Assembly (NCBI RefSeq): GCF_016863295.1
Contig: NZ_BOOP01000019.1
Span: 213,533-277,532 of the forward strand
DNA length: 64,000 bases
Reading direction: 5' to 3'
Source of the DNA: Planotetraspora phitsanulokensis
GTDB taxonomy: Bacteria; Actinomycetota; Actinomycetes; Streptosporangiales; Streptosporangiaceae
Below, in pieces: positions 9,313-17,045 of the stretch. The notes under the pieces were generated by a model. The model worked only from the letters and a program-made list of their open reading frames with translations. It made no database searches and was not told the origin of the DNA. The position numbers and the translations under genes were made by a program. Within the stretch, counting starts at the first letter, position 1; each line of letters begins with the position of its first letter.

Positions 9313-11097
9313 TCACTTCCGGCCGACGCGGACGCGCCGGGTCACGGCGAACAGGCTCGCCGAAGCGGCGAACATGGCACCAAGGAGCAGGGCGGCGAGC
9401 GAACCGGAGTTCATGCCGGTCACGCCGACCGGCTGCTCCGCGCTCATCAGACCGAGGTTCTTGAGGGGCAGCGCGTCGGTCGTCTCGTCGAGGTCGCCCG
9501 TCGGCAGCGTGTCGGTCACGCCGCTGACGGTGTTCTTGCCCGTGAGGGTCCGCGCCGTCTTGTCCAGGCTGCCGCTGGGCAGCGCGTCGGGAGCGCCCGG
9601 CAGCGCCGGGAGGCCCGTCATGCTCGGCAGGTCGCCGACGGCCGGCGCCGACGGAGTCGCCGCGGCGCTCATCTGCCGCACGCCGTTGGCCTCCTTCAGC
9701 CCCGACAGGGCCGGAACGGCGGGGAGCGCGGACATCCCGTCACGGGACGCGGCCTGGTGCTGGGGACGGCCCCAGCCGCGGTGGTCGTACCGGCCGTGGT
9801 TCGAGCCGACCTGGGCGCCGCCCAGGCAGCCTGCCGCGGCGTCGCCCAGAACGGCGACGGCGTTCCCGCACACGTTCACCGGAGCCGTGATCGGGGCGAT
9901 GATCTGGTTGCCCGCGAGGATTCCGTACCGACCCGAGGTGGTGTTGCGGCCTCCGCCGACACCGCCGAGCACCGAGGCGCCGCCGGCGCAGTTCGCGTTC
10001 GACCGGCCCAGCACCGCGACGGCGTTGCCGCAGAGGTTGACGGGGGCGGTGATGGGCGCCACGACCTGGTTCCCGCCAAGGATCGACGAGCCGCCCGAGG
10101 TGACGTTGTGGCCCGACCCGCTCTGGGCCCACCAGGCGCCCTTCACGGACGCGCCGCCCTTGCAGCCGCCGAAGGCGTCGCCGAGCAGAGCAACGGCGTT
10201 GCCGCAGATGTTGATCGGCAGGGTGATCGGCGCGACCACCTGGTTGCCGCCCCCGATGGAGGAACGGCCGTCGGTGACGTTGCGACCGCTCCAGCCGCCG
10301 GGCGTGGGGTACTTGACGCCGGCGCCGCCGCCGCAGCTCGCGCTGCCGTTGCCGATCGCGTTGCCGCAGACGTTCACCGGAGCGGTGATCGGCGCGACCA
10401 CCTGGTTGCCGCCGCCCACGGAGGAACGGCCGTCGGTGACGTTGCGGCCGGTCGAGCCGCCGTTGCCCTTCCAACCGCCCTTCCAGCCCCCGTGACCGCC
10501 GCCCTTCCAGCCGCCGTAGCCGCCGTGACCGTGGCCGCCGCCGGAGACGGACGCGCCGCCCTGGCAGCCGGAGAACGACCTGCCGAGGACCGCGACGGAG
10601 TTGCCGCAGACGTTGATCGGCGCGGTGATGGGAGCGATGATCTGGTTGCCGCCCAGGATCGACGAGCGGCCCGAGGTGACGTTGTGACCCGCTCCACCCC
10701 TGCCGGAGCCCTGGACCGACGCGCCGCCCTTGCAGCCCGCGTCGGCGTTTCCGAAGATCGCCACGGAGTTGCCGCAGGCGTTGATCGGCGCCGTGATCGG
10801 CGCGTTGACCTGGTTGCCGCCCAGGATGCTGTGCGCGCCCGAGGTCCGGCCCGAGATGCCTCCGCCGTTCCCGCCCTGGACCGACGCTCCGCCCTTCGAG
10901 GACGCGTCGGCGTCGCCGGCGATGGCCACGGCGTTCCCGCTGATGTCGATAGGCACGGTTATCGGCAGGTTGAGCTGGTTGCCGCCACCGATCGAGCCGT
11001 CGCCCACGGTGTCGGCGTGAGCCGTGCCGCTGCCGAGGGCCATGACGCCGGCCGCGAGAAACGCTGCGGGGGCTGAGCCCTTCGCCCACGTTCGCAT
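9313..11097 (-). CDS. Chaplin-like cell-surface protein with seven repeats
   Basis: The 594-residue protein has a signal peptide ending TAHA (about residue 28). Seven chaplin-like modules follow, near residues 38, 93, 149, 229, 283, 341 and 395, each of the form GGNQxxxPITxPxNxCGNxVxxxG...CxGGAxV. After residue 440 comes a proline/leucine-rich linker, then a C-terminal membrane segment and a basic tail (RRVRVGRK). Chaplins are secreted amphipathic proteins that coat aerial hyphae in Streptomyces; short ones have one domain and long ones two. Here the number is seven, and anchoring appears to be by a transmembrane segment because no LPxTG-type sortase signal is seen. The first module lacks both cysteines. 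The ATG at 11097 has AGGAG eight bases upstream. Confidence 0.82.
   Translation of the reverse strand: MRTWAKGSAPAAFLAAGVMALGSGTAHADTVGDGSIGGGNQLNLPITVPIDISGNAVAIAGDADASSKGGASVQGGNGGGISGRTSGAHSILGGNQVNAPITAPINACGNSVAIFGNADAGCKGGASVQGSGRGGAGHNVTSGRSSILGGNQIIAPITAPINVCGNSVAVLGRSFSGCQGGASVSGGGHGHGGYGGWKGGGHGGWKGGWKGNGGSTGRNVTDGRSSVGGGNQVVAPITAPVNVCGNAIGNGSASCGGGAGVKYPTPGGWSGRNVTDGRSSIGGGNQVVAPITLPINICGNAVALLGDAFGGCKGGASVKGAWWAQSGSGHNVTSGGSSILGGNQVVAPITAPVNLCGNAVAVLGRSNANCAGGASVLGGVGGGRNTTSGRYGILAGNQIIAPITAPVNVCGNAVAVLGDAAAGCLGGAQVGSNHGRYDHRGWGRPQHQAASRDGMSALPAVPALSGLKEANGVRQMSAAATPSAPAVGDLPSMTGLPALPGAPDALPSGSLDKTARTLTGKNTVSGVTDTLPTGDLDETTDALPLKNLGLMSAEQPVGVTGMNSGSLAALLLGAMFAASASLFAVTRRVRVGRK
9808..10989 (-). 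repeat. Seven tandem chaplin-module repeats inside the surface-protein gene
   Basis: Seven coding repeats are separated by Gly/Ser-rich spacers of variable length that often contain NVTSGRSS or NVTDGRSS. The third spacer is expanded and carries a GGWKGG-rich tract (protein residues about 195-215). Module 4 is shortened by about four residues between its two cysteines. Module 1 has Ser at both usual Cys positions. Confidence 0.85.
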
Positions 11098-11306
11098 AAT
11101 GAATGCTCCTATGTCGTTCTTTAGGGGGTTTCCTGACAGCTCGAGACATGCGTCCAGGCCAAGGCACCACTGGACCGTGGATCGTCGGTCACGAGATGGA
11201 GAGATTCCGCGTCACCCGCGCGGAGCCCGCCGGGCCGTGGGTGAACGGCTCAGGGCAGGCGTCGGCACCGGCCACCGTCGAAGGGGGAGCCGGCGCTGAG
11301 GCGGGA

Positions 11307-11930
11307 TCAGTCTGGAGAGAAAGAAGGGTCGTCCGCCGCTGTGCGGACGACCGGAGGAACCACTGCCGCCAAAGGGGCGGGCAGCGAAGTGAGACGCGGC
11401 TCGAGAACCGGCCGCGCGAGATCCCCGAACATGGAGGATCCACTGCCCGTCTGCGGAACCAGCCCATGGTTTTCCGGGGCGTGGTCCGCAGTGGACGGTG
11501 AGGGGAGCACGGGCTTCGATTGACTGGTCATCCCGTCGACCGTGCGCCCCGCCATGGCCGCGGCATTCGCCGGGGCGTCGTCACTCACCGTGGGGAAATC
11601 ACCGGAGCTTCCCGTGGACCCCCTGTAGGCGTCGGCCGCGGGCGACCCGCTGGAGTCCGCCGTGGGGAGAACATCGGAGAGCGCCGATCCGGCGGCGACA
11701 TGCGAGAGGGCCGTCTGCGCCACGGACGTCGCCGTGCCGAAGACACCGAAGATCACACCGAGCAGCCATCCGACGGCGATCAGCCCGCCGATGACCAGAA
11801 GGGGACCCAGACGGGAACCGGCCGCGAACCGCGCCATCCGGTCGCCCCTGCCGGACTCGGGGGCGTCGACCGCGCACCGGACAGCGGCGGGCACAGACGT
11901 CCCCCACTGCAGTTCCGGCGTGCGCGTCAC
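11307..11930 (-). CDS. Membrane protein of unknown function
   Basis: I do not recognise a family. The 207-residue protein has a basic N-terminal part, one strong hydrophobic segment (LGPLLVIGGLIAVGWLLG, residues about 42-60), and a long Ser/Pro/Ala-rich tail with no further motif. The GTG at 11930 has GGGAGGT five bases upstream. It lies about 210 bases upstream of the chaplin-like gene on the same strand, so a link to cell-surface assembly is possible but is inferred from position alone. Confidence 0.6.
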   Translation of the reverse strand: MTRTPELQWGTSVPAAVRCAVDAPESGRGDRMARFAAGSRLGPLLVIGGLIAVGWLLGVIFGVFGTATSVAQTALSHVAAGSALSDVLPTADSSGSPAADAYRGSTGSSGDFPTVSDDAPANAAAMAGRTVDGMTSQSKPVLPSPSTADHAPENHGLVPQTGSGSSMFGDLARPVLEPRLTSLPAPLAAVVPPVVRTAADDPSFSPD

Positions 11931-12024
11931 ACGACCTCCCGAGTCCGTGGAGTCCGCCCGGTGCGGATCCCGCCCTCAACGCAGAGTCACTGTAGCCGCA
12001 CACCACGTGATCACAAGAGATTTC

Positions 12025-13335
12025 TCAGCAGTAATCGAGGAATCGGTCAAGAACTCGGACCCCAAATCGGAGCGAATCCACCGGAACCCGCTCGTCGATG
12101 CCATGAAACATCCCGGAGAAGTCCAAGTCCGGGGGAAGTTGAAGGGGCGCGAAACCGAACCCGCGGATCCCCAGACGGCTGAAGGCCTTGAGATCCGTCC
12201 CCCCACTGAGCGTGTACGGCACGACCTTCGCGCCCGGGTCCTCCTCGTGCAGGGCGCCGGCCATCGCCTTGACCAGGTCCCCGGTGAACGGGGTCTCGAC
12301 CGCCACGTCGTGGTAGACGAACTCCCGGGTGACGTTCGGGCCGAGCAGTTCGTCGACCGTCTGGAAGAACTCGTCCTCGTAGCCGGGGAGGAACCTCCCG
12401 TCGACATGGGCGGTCGCCGACTGCGGGATGACGTTGGCCTTGTATCCCGCCGCGAGTATGGTCGGGTTGGCCGTGTTGCGCAGCGTGGCGCCGATCATCC
12501 GGGCCAGGAGGCCGAGCTCGGCCACCGCCGCCTCCGCGTCCTCGGCCTTCACCTCGACCTCGAAGACCTCGTCGAAGAAGGCCTGGACCGTGGAGGTGAG
12601 CCGTACGGGCCACTCGTAACGGCCGAGACGCCCGACCGCCTCGGCGAGCTCGGTGACCGCGTTCTCGTCGTTCAGCATCGAGCCGTGGCCGGCCCGGCCC
12701 TTGGCCGTCAGCCGCATCCAGGCGATGCCCTTCTCCGCCGCCTCGATCAGATAGAGCCGGCGCGAGCCTCCGTCCTGCGCGCCCATGGTCACGCTGAAGC
12801 CGCCGACCTCCCCGATCGCCTCCGTGCACCCCTCGAAGAGGTCACGGTGGTTCTCGACCAGCCACTGGGCGCCGTAGTTGCCGCCCGCCTCCTCGTCGGC
12901 CGTGAAGGCGAGGACGACGTCACGCGGGGGCTTGCGTCCCGCACTGAGGCGCTGCCGCACGACGGCAAGGATCATGGCGTCCATGTTCTTCATGTCGACC
13001 GCGCCGCGCCCCCAGACGCAGTCGTCGGCGACCTCGCCGCTCAGCGGGTGGTGCCGCCAGTCGGCCGCGTTGAACGGCACCACGTCCAGGTGCCCGTGGA
13101 GCAGCAGGCCGTCCCTGCCGGGGTCGGCCCCCTCGATGCGGGCGATCACATTGGCCCGCCCGCTGTCGGACTCGAGGATCTCCGGCTCCAGGCCCACTTC
13201 GGCGAGCTTGGCGGCCACGTATTCCGCGGCCTTCCGCTCTCCGGGACCGGAATTGTCCCCGGCGTTCGTCGAGTCGATCCGGATGAGGTCACCACACAAC
13301 TCGACGACTTCGTCCTCGCCGTTCAATGGGGTCAT
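12025..13335 (-). CDS. M20 family metallopeptidase (ArgE/DapE/CPG2-like)
   Basis: The 436-residue protein shows zinc-ligand motifs of the M20 family: GHLDVVP (about residue 83), GRGAVDMKNMDA, then TADEEAGGNYGA carrying the catalytic and ligand Glu pair. A dimerisation-domain segment (KGRAGHGSM) follows. Such enzymes cleave dipeptides, acylated amino acids or carboxylated amines; the substrate cannot be read from sequence. The ATG at 13335 (protein beginning MTPLNGEDE) has GAGGAGG upstream and is preferred over longer in-frame starts that would extend to 13551. Confidence 0.9.
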   Translation of the reverse strand: MTPLNGEDEVVELCGDLIRIDSTNAGDNSGPGERKAAEYVAAKLAEVGLEPEILESDSGRANVIARIEGADPGRDGLLLHGHLDVVPFNAADWRHHPLSGEVADDCVWGRGAVDMKNMDAMILAVVRQRLSAGRKPPRDVVLAFTADEEAGGNYGAQWLVENHRDLFEGCTEAIGEVGGFSVTMGAQDGGSRRLYLIEAAEKGIAWMRLTAKGRAGHGSMLNDENAVTELAEAVGRLGRYEWPVRLTSTVQAFFDEVFEVEVKAEDAEAAVAELGLLARMIGATLRNTANPTILAAGYKANVIPQSATAHVDGRFLPGYEDEFFQTVDELLGPNVTREFVYHDVAVETPFTGDLVKAMAGALHEEDPGAKVVPYTLSGGTDLKAFSRLGIRGFGFAPLQLPPDLDFSGMFHGIDERVPVDSLRFGVRVLDRFLDYC

Positions 13336-13551
13336 TGCGCCTCCTCGCGCTCGCTGCCGGGCCGGCTTGCGATCTCGTACGGCATGCGGCCGGAACGGCT
13401 CGCGCCTCCATCCTGCCGTCGGCCGTCCCGGATCATCACCACGGGCCGGGCGCAAGCCGTACCCGGCCTGATTCTCGGTATGAACCAGCCATGGGACAGT
13501 GCTAACCTGTATCAGCCGACGCGGGATGACGGTCTCGCGTGCAGGCACCAC

Positions 13552-13640
13552 GTCCGGGTGGCGGAATAGGCAGACGCGCTAGCTTGAGGTGCTAGTGCCC
13601 AGTGATGGGCATGGGGGTTCAAGTCCCCCCTCGGACACCA
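13552..13640 (+). tRNA. tRNA-Leu (anticodon GAG), CCA encoded
   Basis: The acceptor stem is GTCCGGG/CTCGGAC with one G-T pair. The anticodon stem is CTAGC/GCTAG with loop TTGAGGT, giving anticodon GAG, which reads CUC/CUU. A long variable arm (GTGCCCAGTGATGGGCAT) identifies class II Leu. The T-arm is GGGGGTTCAAGTCCCCC. The 3' CCA is encoded at 13638-13640. Confidence 0.96.
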
Positions 13641-13646
13641 ATCTCG

Positions 13647-13684
13647 GTCCCGAATCTGTGCAGGTCACAGGCTCGGGACTTTTT
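13647..13684 (+). terminator. Intrinsic terminator after tRNA-Leu
   Basis: The arms GTCCCGA (13647-13653) and TCGGGAC (13673-13679) pair perfectly. The inner bases TGTG/CACA extend the stem, and TTTTT follows immediately. Confidence 0.85.
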
Positions 13685-13830
13685 CATTTCCCGGGGGCGG
13701 CGGCGTCCCCGGACGCGAATCCCGACTCCCATCGATTTCCGGGCGCGCCCTCATGAAGGGCATACCGAGCCCCCACGCCCTCGATCCCCCGCACATCATC
13801 GGTCACACGGATAACCGAGCCGAATCGGGA

Positions 13831-13851
13831 ATTGAGTCGGGTCGACTCATG
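13831..13851 (+). promoter_or_regulatory. HAIR-like operator (HspR-type) upstream of hsp20
   Basis: ATTGAGT, then seven bases, then ACTCATG. The HAIR consensus bound by the heat-shock repressor HspR is CTTGAGT-N7-ACTCAAG, so 12 of the 14 conserved positions match and the spacing is exact. It lies 55 bases before the hsp20 start. TTGAGT may double as a -35 element, with TACCCT (13857-13862) as a possible -10. Confidence 0.7.
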
Positions 13852-13861
13852 TTTGGTACCC

Positions 13862-13884
13862 TCGCCGGCCGCAAGGGCCGGCGA
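13862..13884 (+). other. Perfect hairpin in the hsp20 leader
   Basis: TCGCCGGCC and GGCCGGCGA pair perfectly around GCAAG. The hairpin ends 12 bases before the GGAGG ribosome site of hsp20. It could be a leader-RNA structure or a second binding site; function is inferred only from position. Confidence 0.5.
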
Positions 13885-13906
13885 GTGACGGATCGTGGAG
13901 GATCAC

Positions 13907-14389
13907 ATGAGCAGCCTGACCCTGTGGAGCAGGCGCGACCCGTTCGCGGAATTCGACCGCGTGGTGCGCAGAGCGTTCGGTCCCTACTTCGCGCCGGCGA
14001 CTCCCCTGAGCACGACCCGGCCGACCGGCTTCACCCCGGCCGCGGAGGTCACCCGGGACGGGGACGACGCGGTGGTCCGCGTCGAACTTCCCGGCATCGA
14101 CGTCGACAAGGACGTCGCGGTCGAGGTCGACCGTGGACGGCTGGTCGTCCGCGGCGAGCGGCGCGACGAGAAGAGCGAGGAGCGCGACGGGCGCACCCTG
14201 CGGGAGGTGCGGTACGGCTCGTTCCAGCGGTCGTTCGCTCTCCCGGCGCACGTGACCGCCGACGCGGTGACGGCGTCGTACGACGCGGGCGTCCTGAGCG
14301 TCCGGGTGGCCGGCGCCCACGCCGGAGCGGAGCCGCGGCGAATCGCCGTCACCTCCGGCGGCGAGGACGGCAAGCAGATCGCCGCATGA
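13907..14389 (+). CDS. Hsp20 / alpha-crystallin small heat-shock protein
   Basis: The 160-residue protein begins MSSLTLWSRRDPFAEFDRVV. Its alpha-crystallin domain (residues about 45-140) carries VELPGIDVDKDVAVEVDRG, RYGSFQRSFALPAHV and the A-x-Y-x-x-G-V-L motif (ASYDAGVLSVRV). Small heat-shock proteins hold unfolding proteins in a refoldable state in the cytoplasm. The ATG at 13907 has GGAGG five bases upstream; the GTG at 13895 lies just before this ribosome site and is unlikely to be the start. The upstream HAIR-like site suggests HspR repression. Confidence 0.95.
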   Translation: MSSLTLWSRRDPFAEFDRVVRRAFGPYFAPATPLSTTRPTGFTPAAEVTRDGDDAVVRVELPGIDVDKDVAVEVDRGRLVVRGERRDEKSEERDGRTLREVRYGSFQRSFALPAHVTADAVTASYDAGVLSVRVAGAHAGAEPRRIAVTSGGEDGKQIAA

Positions 14390-14420
14390 CATGGCACGCA
14401 CCGACCGGCAACCCCTGACG

Positions 14421-14455
14421 AACGGGCCCGGCCCCCACGTGGGGCCGGGCCCGTT
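14421..14455. terminator. Bidirectional terminator between convergent genes
   Basis: A 15-bp perfect stem, AACGGGCCCGGCCCC/GGGGCCGGGCCCGTT, closes on a five-base loop. It lies between the end of hsp20 (+) and the end of the secreted-protein gene (-). Confidence 0.85.
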
Positions 14456-14577
14456 CATCGTTTGGGCGCGTTCGGAGGGCGCCGCCGTCCACACTCGCGC
14501 CGCGTACGCCGCGGAGCGACGGAAACGCACCGGGTGGAGACCCGACCAATATGCCGGGCAGCGGCGCCGTCAAACGG

Positions 14578-15564
14578 TCAGAGCGCCCTCTTCATCCACA
14601 TGTCGTTGTAACCCCTCAGCGTGATCACCAGATAGACCACGAACGCGGCGACCGACGCGGGGCTGTACAGCGTGGGGGCCGCGTCGGTGTAGTAGTTACC
14701 GCCGATCGTGGGGTGCCACGGGTAGGTCAGCTGATCGTCCGTCAGGGTCGCCAGCCGGATCAGCCCATCGGTTCCCCGCGCCGCCAACTCGATGACGTTC
14801 GGATAGTCCGGATCCGCAGCGGCGGCGACCCTCACCGTCGTCTGGACGTCTCCCGTGACCCGCCACCCGTCGAACCTGTTGTTGGTCGGATTCCATGTCT
14901 GCCGGTACACGCGGTTGTCGTTGCCGCGGTGAAGCAGAAGGACTTGCTGAATCCCGCCGCCGCCGTACTGCACGGCGGTGAGCGGAGAGGCGGAGGTGCC
15001 GTTTCCCGGGATCTCCGTGCTCAGAACACGCCAACTGCCGTCATATTCGAGCCGATAGAAGCGGTTGTTCATGCCGGTATAGAAGACGTGCAACCGCCCG
15101 TTCAGCACGACGAGCGAGGGGGAGCCCAGCGACGTCACCGTCGGTATGGACATCCAGGGGGTCCACTGATTGTTCTGGTCGTCGGTGAGGATGGCGTAAT
15201 AAATTCTGTTATCGGAGCTCCCACGGATGAACACGTGAAGCAGGCCGTTGTAGGCGATCGCCGTGGGAGCGAACGGCGTCCTCCATCCACCCGGGATGGG
15301 CCTGAAGTTCGATGTGTTGATTCCCGGGTTGACCGACCAGGAGACCGTGCCGTCCGCGTTTCTGATGACCGTGATGACGCGGCCGGGAATCGAGACCACG
15401 GCCGGTGTGGTGGACGTCGTGCCGCCGTAACCACCGACGAACGGGCCGTAATCGCTCTCTGCCGCCTGCGCGCCCGGCGCGACGGCCACGGAGAAGAGCA
15501 GCAGGAGGACCGACATCATCGCCCCCAGGAGTTTCCTCCCGGAGCGTTTTCTGATGAGGTTCAC
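14578..15564 (-). CDS. Secreted beta-propeller-like protein, unknown function
   Basis: The 328-residue protein has a signal peptide (LLGAMMSVLLLLFSVAVAPG, cut after GAQA). The mature part contains repeated blades with LHVFIRG, LHVFYTG and similar Tyr/Trp/Gly-rich strands (NRIYYAI, NRFYRLEYDGSW, NRVYRQTW), resembling PLL/tachylectin-like or sialidase-type propellers. No catalytic residues are evident; a lectin-like role is possible. The GTG at 15564 with AAAGGA upstream is chosen over a longer ORF because the signal peptide follows directly. It lies 114 bases downstream of the glycosyltransferase on the same strand. Confidence 0.65.
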   Translation of the reverse strand: MNLIRKRSGRKLLGAMMSVLLLLFSVAVAPGAQAAESDYGPFVGGYGGTTSTTPAVVSIPGRVITVIRNADGTVSWSVNPGINTSNFRPIPGGWRTPFAPTAIAYNGLLHVFIRGSSDNRIYYAILTDDQNNQWTPWMSIPTVTSLGSPSLVVLNGRLHVFYTGMNNRFYRLEYDGSWRVLSTEIPGNGTSASPLTAVQYGGGGIQQVLLLHRGNDNRVYRQTWNPTNNRFDGWRVTGDVQTTVRVAAAADPDYPNVIELAARGTDGLIRLATLTDDQLTYPWHPTIGGNYYTDAAPTLYSPASVAAFVVYLVITLRGYNDMWMKRAL

Positions 15565-15678
15565 TTGTTTCCTTTCTGAGGTGCATGGCGATGCCCGGGA
15601 TGAGGGCATGCCGGAGAAGCCGTGGAGCGCATGCGCTCCCGGCCGGGTTGGTTCAGATACCGGGTGGTGTCAGGCCGT

Positions 15679-16899
15679 CTACCGGGCCGGTCCTTCGACG
15701 AGGTCGGCGATCGACTGGAGCGCGTCGAAGCGGCCGAACTCCTCGCGTAGTTCCTGGGCGCGGGCCCGGTAGGAGGGCGTGGACAGGACGGTGTCCACAG
15801 CCGTGCGGAGCGCGGCGTCGTCGGGCGTGGCGGTGCCCAGGTTGACGCCCGTGCCGCTCCACTCGACCCGGGCGGCGATCCGCGGCTTGTCCTCGGTCGC
15901 GCCCCCGACGACCAGGGGGACGCCGTGCCGGAGGGCGGTGTGCACTCCGCCGTAGCCGCCGTTGGTGACAAGGACGTCGGCGTGCGGCAGCAGCAGGTCG
16001 AAGGGGATGAAGTCGGCGACGCGGGCGTTGGCCGGCACCTCCCCCATGGCGGCCCGCACCAGCTCGGCGCCGCCCGAGCGCGCGGTGGCGGCCACGACGA
16101 GGGCGTCCGAATCGGCGAGGACGCGCAGTGTGGGGACGACCAGCTCTTCCAGGTCGGTGTTGGCGAACGTCCCCTGCGTGGTGACCACCACAGGACGGTC
16201 GTCGAGGAGTTCCTTCCACCACGACGGCCGGTCGAAGGCCGGGGCGGGGGCCGGCGGCAGCGGGCCGACGAAGCGGAAGGAACCGGGCAGGTCATCGCGG
16301 GGGAACTCGAACCCCGGCACGGTCAGCTGCAGGTAGTGGTCGGGGACGCTCATCAGGCCGGCGAGCACGAACCCGGGCAGGGTGACCCCCACAGACCGGA
16401 ACAGTTCCCCCAGGTGCCGTTGCGCGTCGACCTCGACCTCGGGCCCCCAGCCGGTCGCCGGGAATGTCGGGGAGACGCCCAGGGCGACGGTGGTCGGACG
16501 GGACCTCCGCTCGGCTGCCAGGGACAGCGGCAGCGCCCCGATGAACAGCGCATCGCTGATCACGGCGGTGGCGGGGAACTCCGCCAGGAGGCTCCGCAGC
16601 GCATCGTACTGGGCCGGGACCGGGTCGCCGAAGACGTGCTTCACGTCGAATCCGAGCTGAGCCGGGCCGGGAGGCAACTGGCCCCGCCCCGGGAAGTCCC
16701 GGTCCATCTGCCCCTCGTCGATGTCGGCCTCCGCGGGGAGCGGGACGAAGCGCGCGCCGGCGGCCTCCGTCCGCTTCTTGAACTTCGTGCCCGTGAGCAC
16801 GGCCACCTCATGACCGCGGCGTATCAGGTCCGCGGCGACGGTCAGAATCGGCGCCACATGCCCGTGGAAGGGCGAGGCGGCAAGGATGATCTCGGCCAC
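15679..16899 (-). CDS. GT1-family (MGT/UGT-type) glycosyltransferase
   Basis: The 406-residue protein begins VAEIILAASPFHGHVAPILT, the typical acceptor-domain start of macrolide-type glycosyltransferases. Its C-terminal sugar-nucleotide domain has VVVTTQGTF and HADVLVTNGGYGGVHTALRH, followed by GVPLVVGGATEDKPRIA. Such enzymes move a sugar from a UDP- or TDP-sugar to a small acceptor, often a natural product or antibiotic; the acceptor is unknown. The GTG at 16899 has GGAG seven bases upstream. It is divergent from the AfsR/SARP gene, which may regulate it. Confidence 0.88.
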   Translation of the reverse strand: MAEIILAASPFHGHVAPILTVAADLIRRGHEVAVLTGTKFKKRTEAAGARFVPLPAEADIDEGQMDRDFPGRGQLPPGPAQLGFDVKHVFGDPVPAQYDALRSLLAEFPATAVISDALFIGALPLSLAAERRSRPTTVALGVSPTFPATGWGPEVEVDAQRHLGELFRSVGVTLPGFVLAGLMSVPDHYLQLTVPGFEFPRDDLPGSFRFVGPLPPAPAPAFDRPSWWKELLDDRPVVVTTQGTFANTDLEELVVPTLRVLADSDALVVAATARSGGAELVRAAMGEVPANARVADFIPFDLLLPHADVLVTNGGYGGVHTALRHGVPLVVGGATEDKPRIAARVEWSGTGVNLGTATPDDAALRTAVDTVLSTPSYRARAQELREEFGRFDALQSIADLVEGPAR

Positions 16900-17045
16900 T
16901 GTGAACTCCGTTGTCAGGAAGAGGAACAACGAGCTGTGAACTCGCGTTCATAACTGGGCCGTGATCGTAGGTCGGGCCTTGTGTGCAAGAAGTGATCGAA
17001 CGGCGGCGCCGTCAGTCACACAGAAGACGGAATCGGGAGTCCATT

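Noticed and set aside
9808..10989. Possible CRISPR or non-coding repeat
   Set aside because: The periodicity is that of coding chaplin modules in one open frame.
13552..13640. tRNA-Leu as an integration site with an adjacent mobile element
   Set aside because: No integrase, excisionase or repeated tRNA 3' end is visible on either side.
13895..14389. hsp20 starting at the GTG at 13895
   Set aside because: That codon lies just before and runs into the GGAGG ribosome site used by the ATG at 13907.
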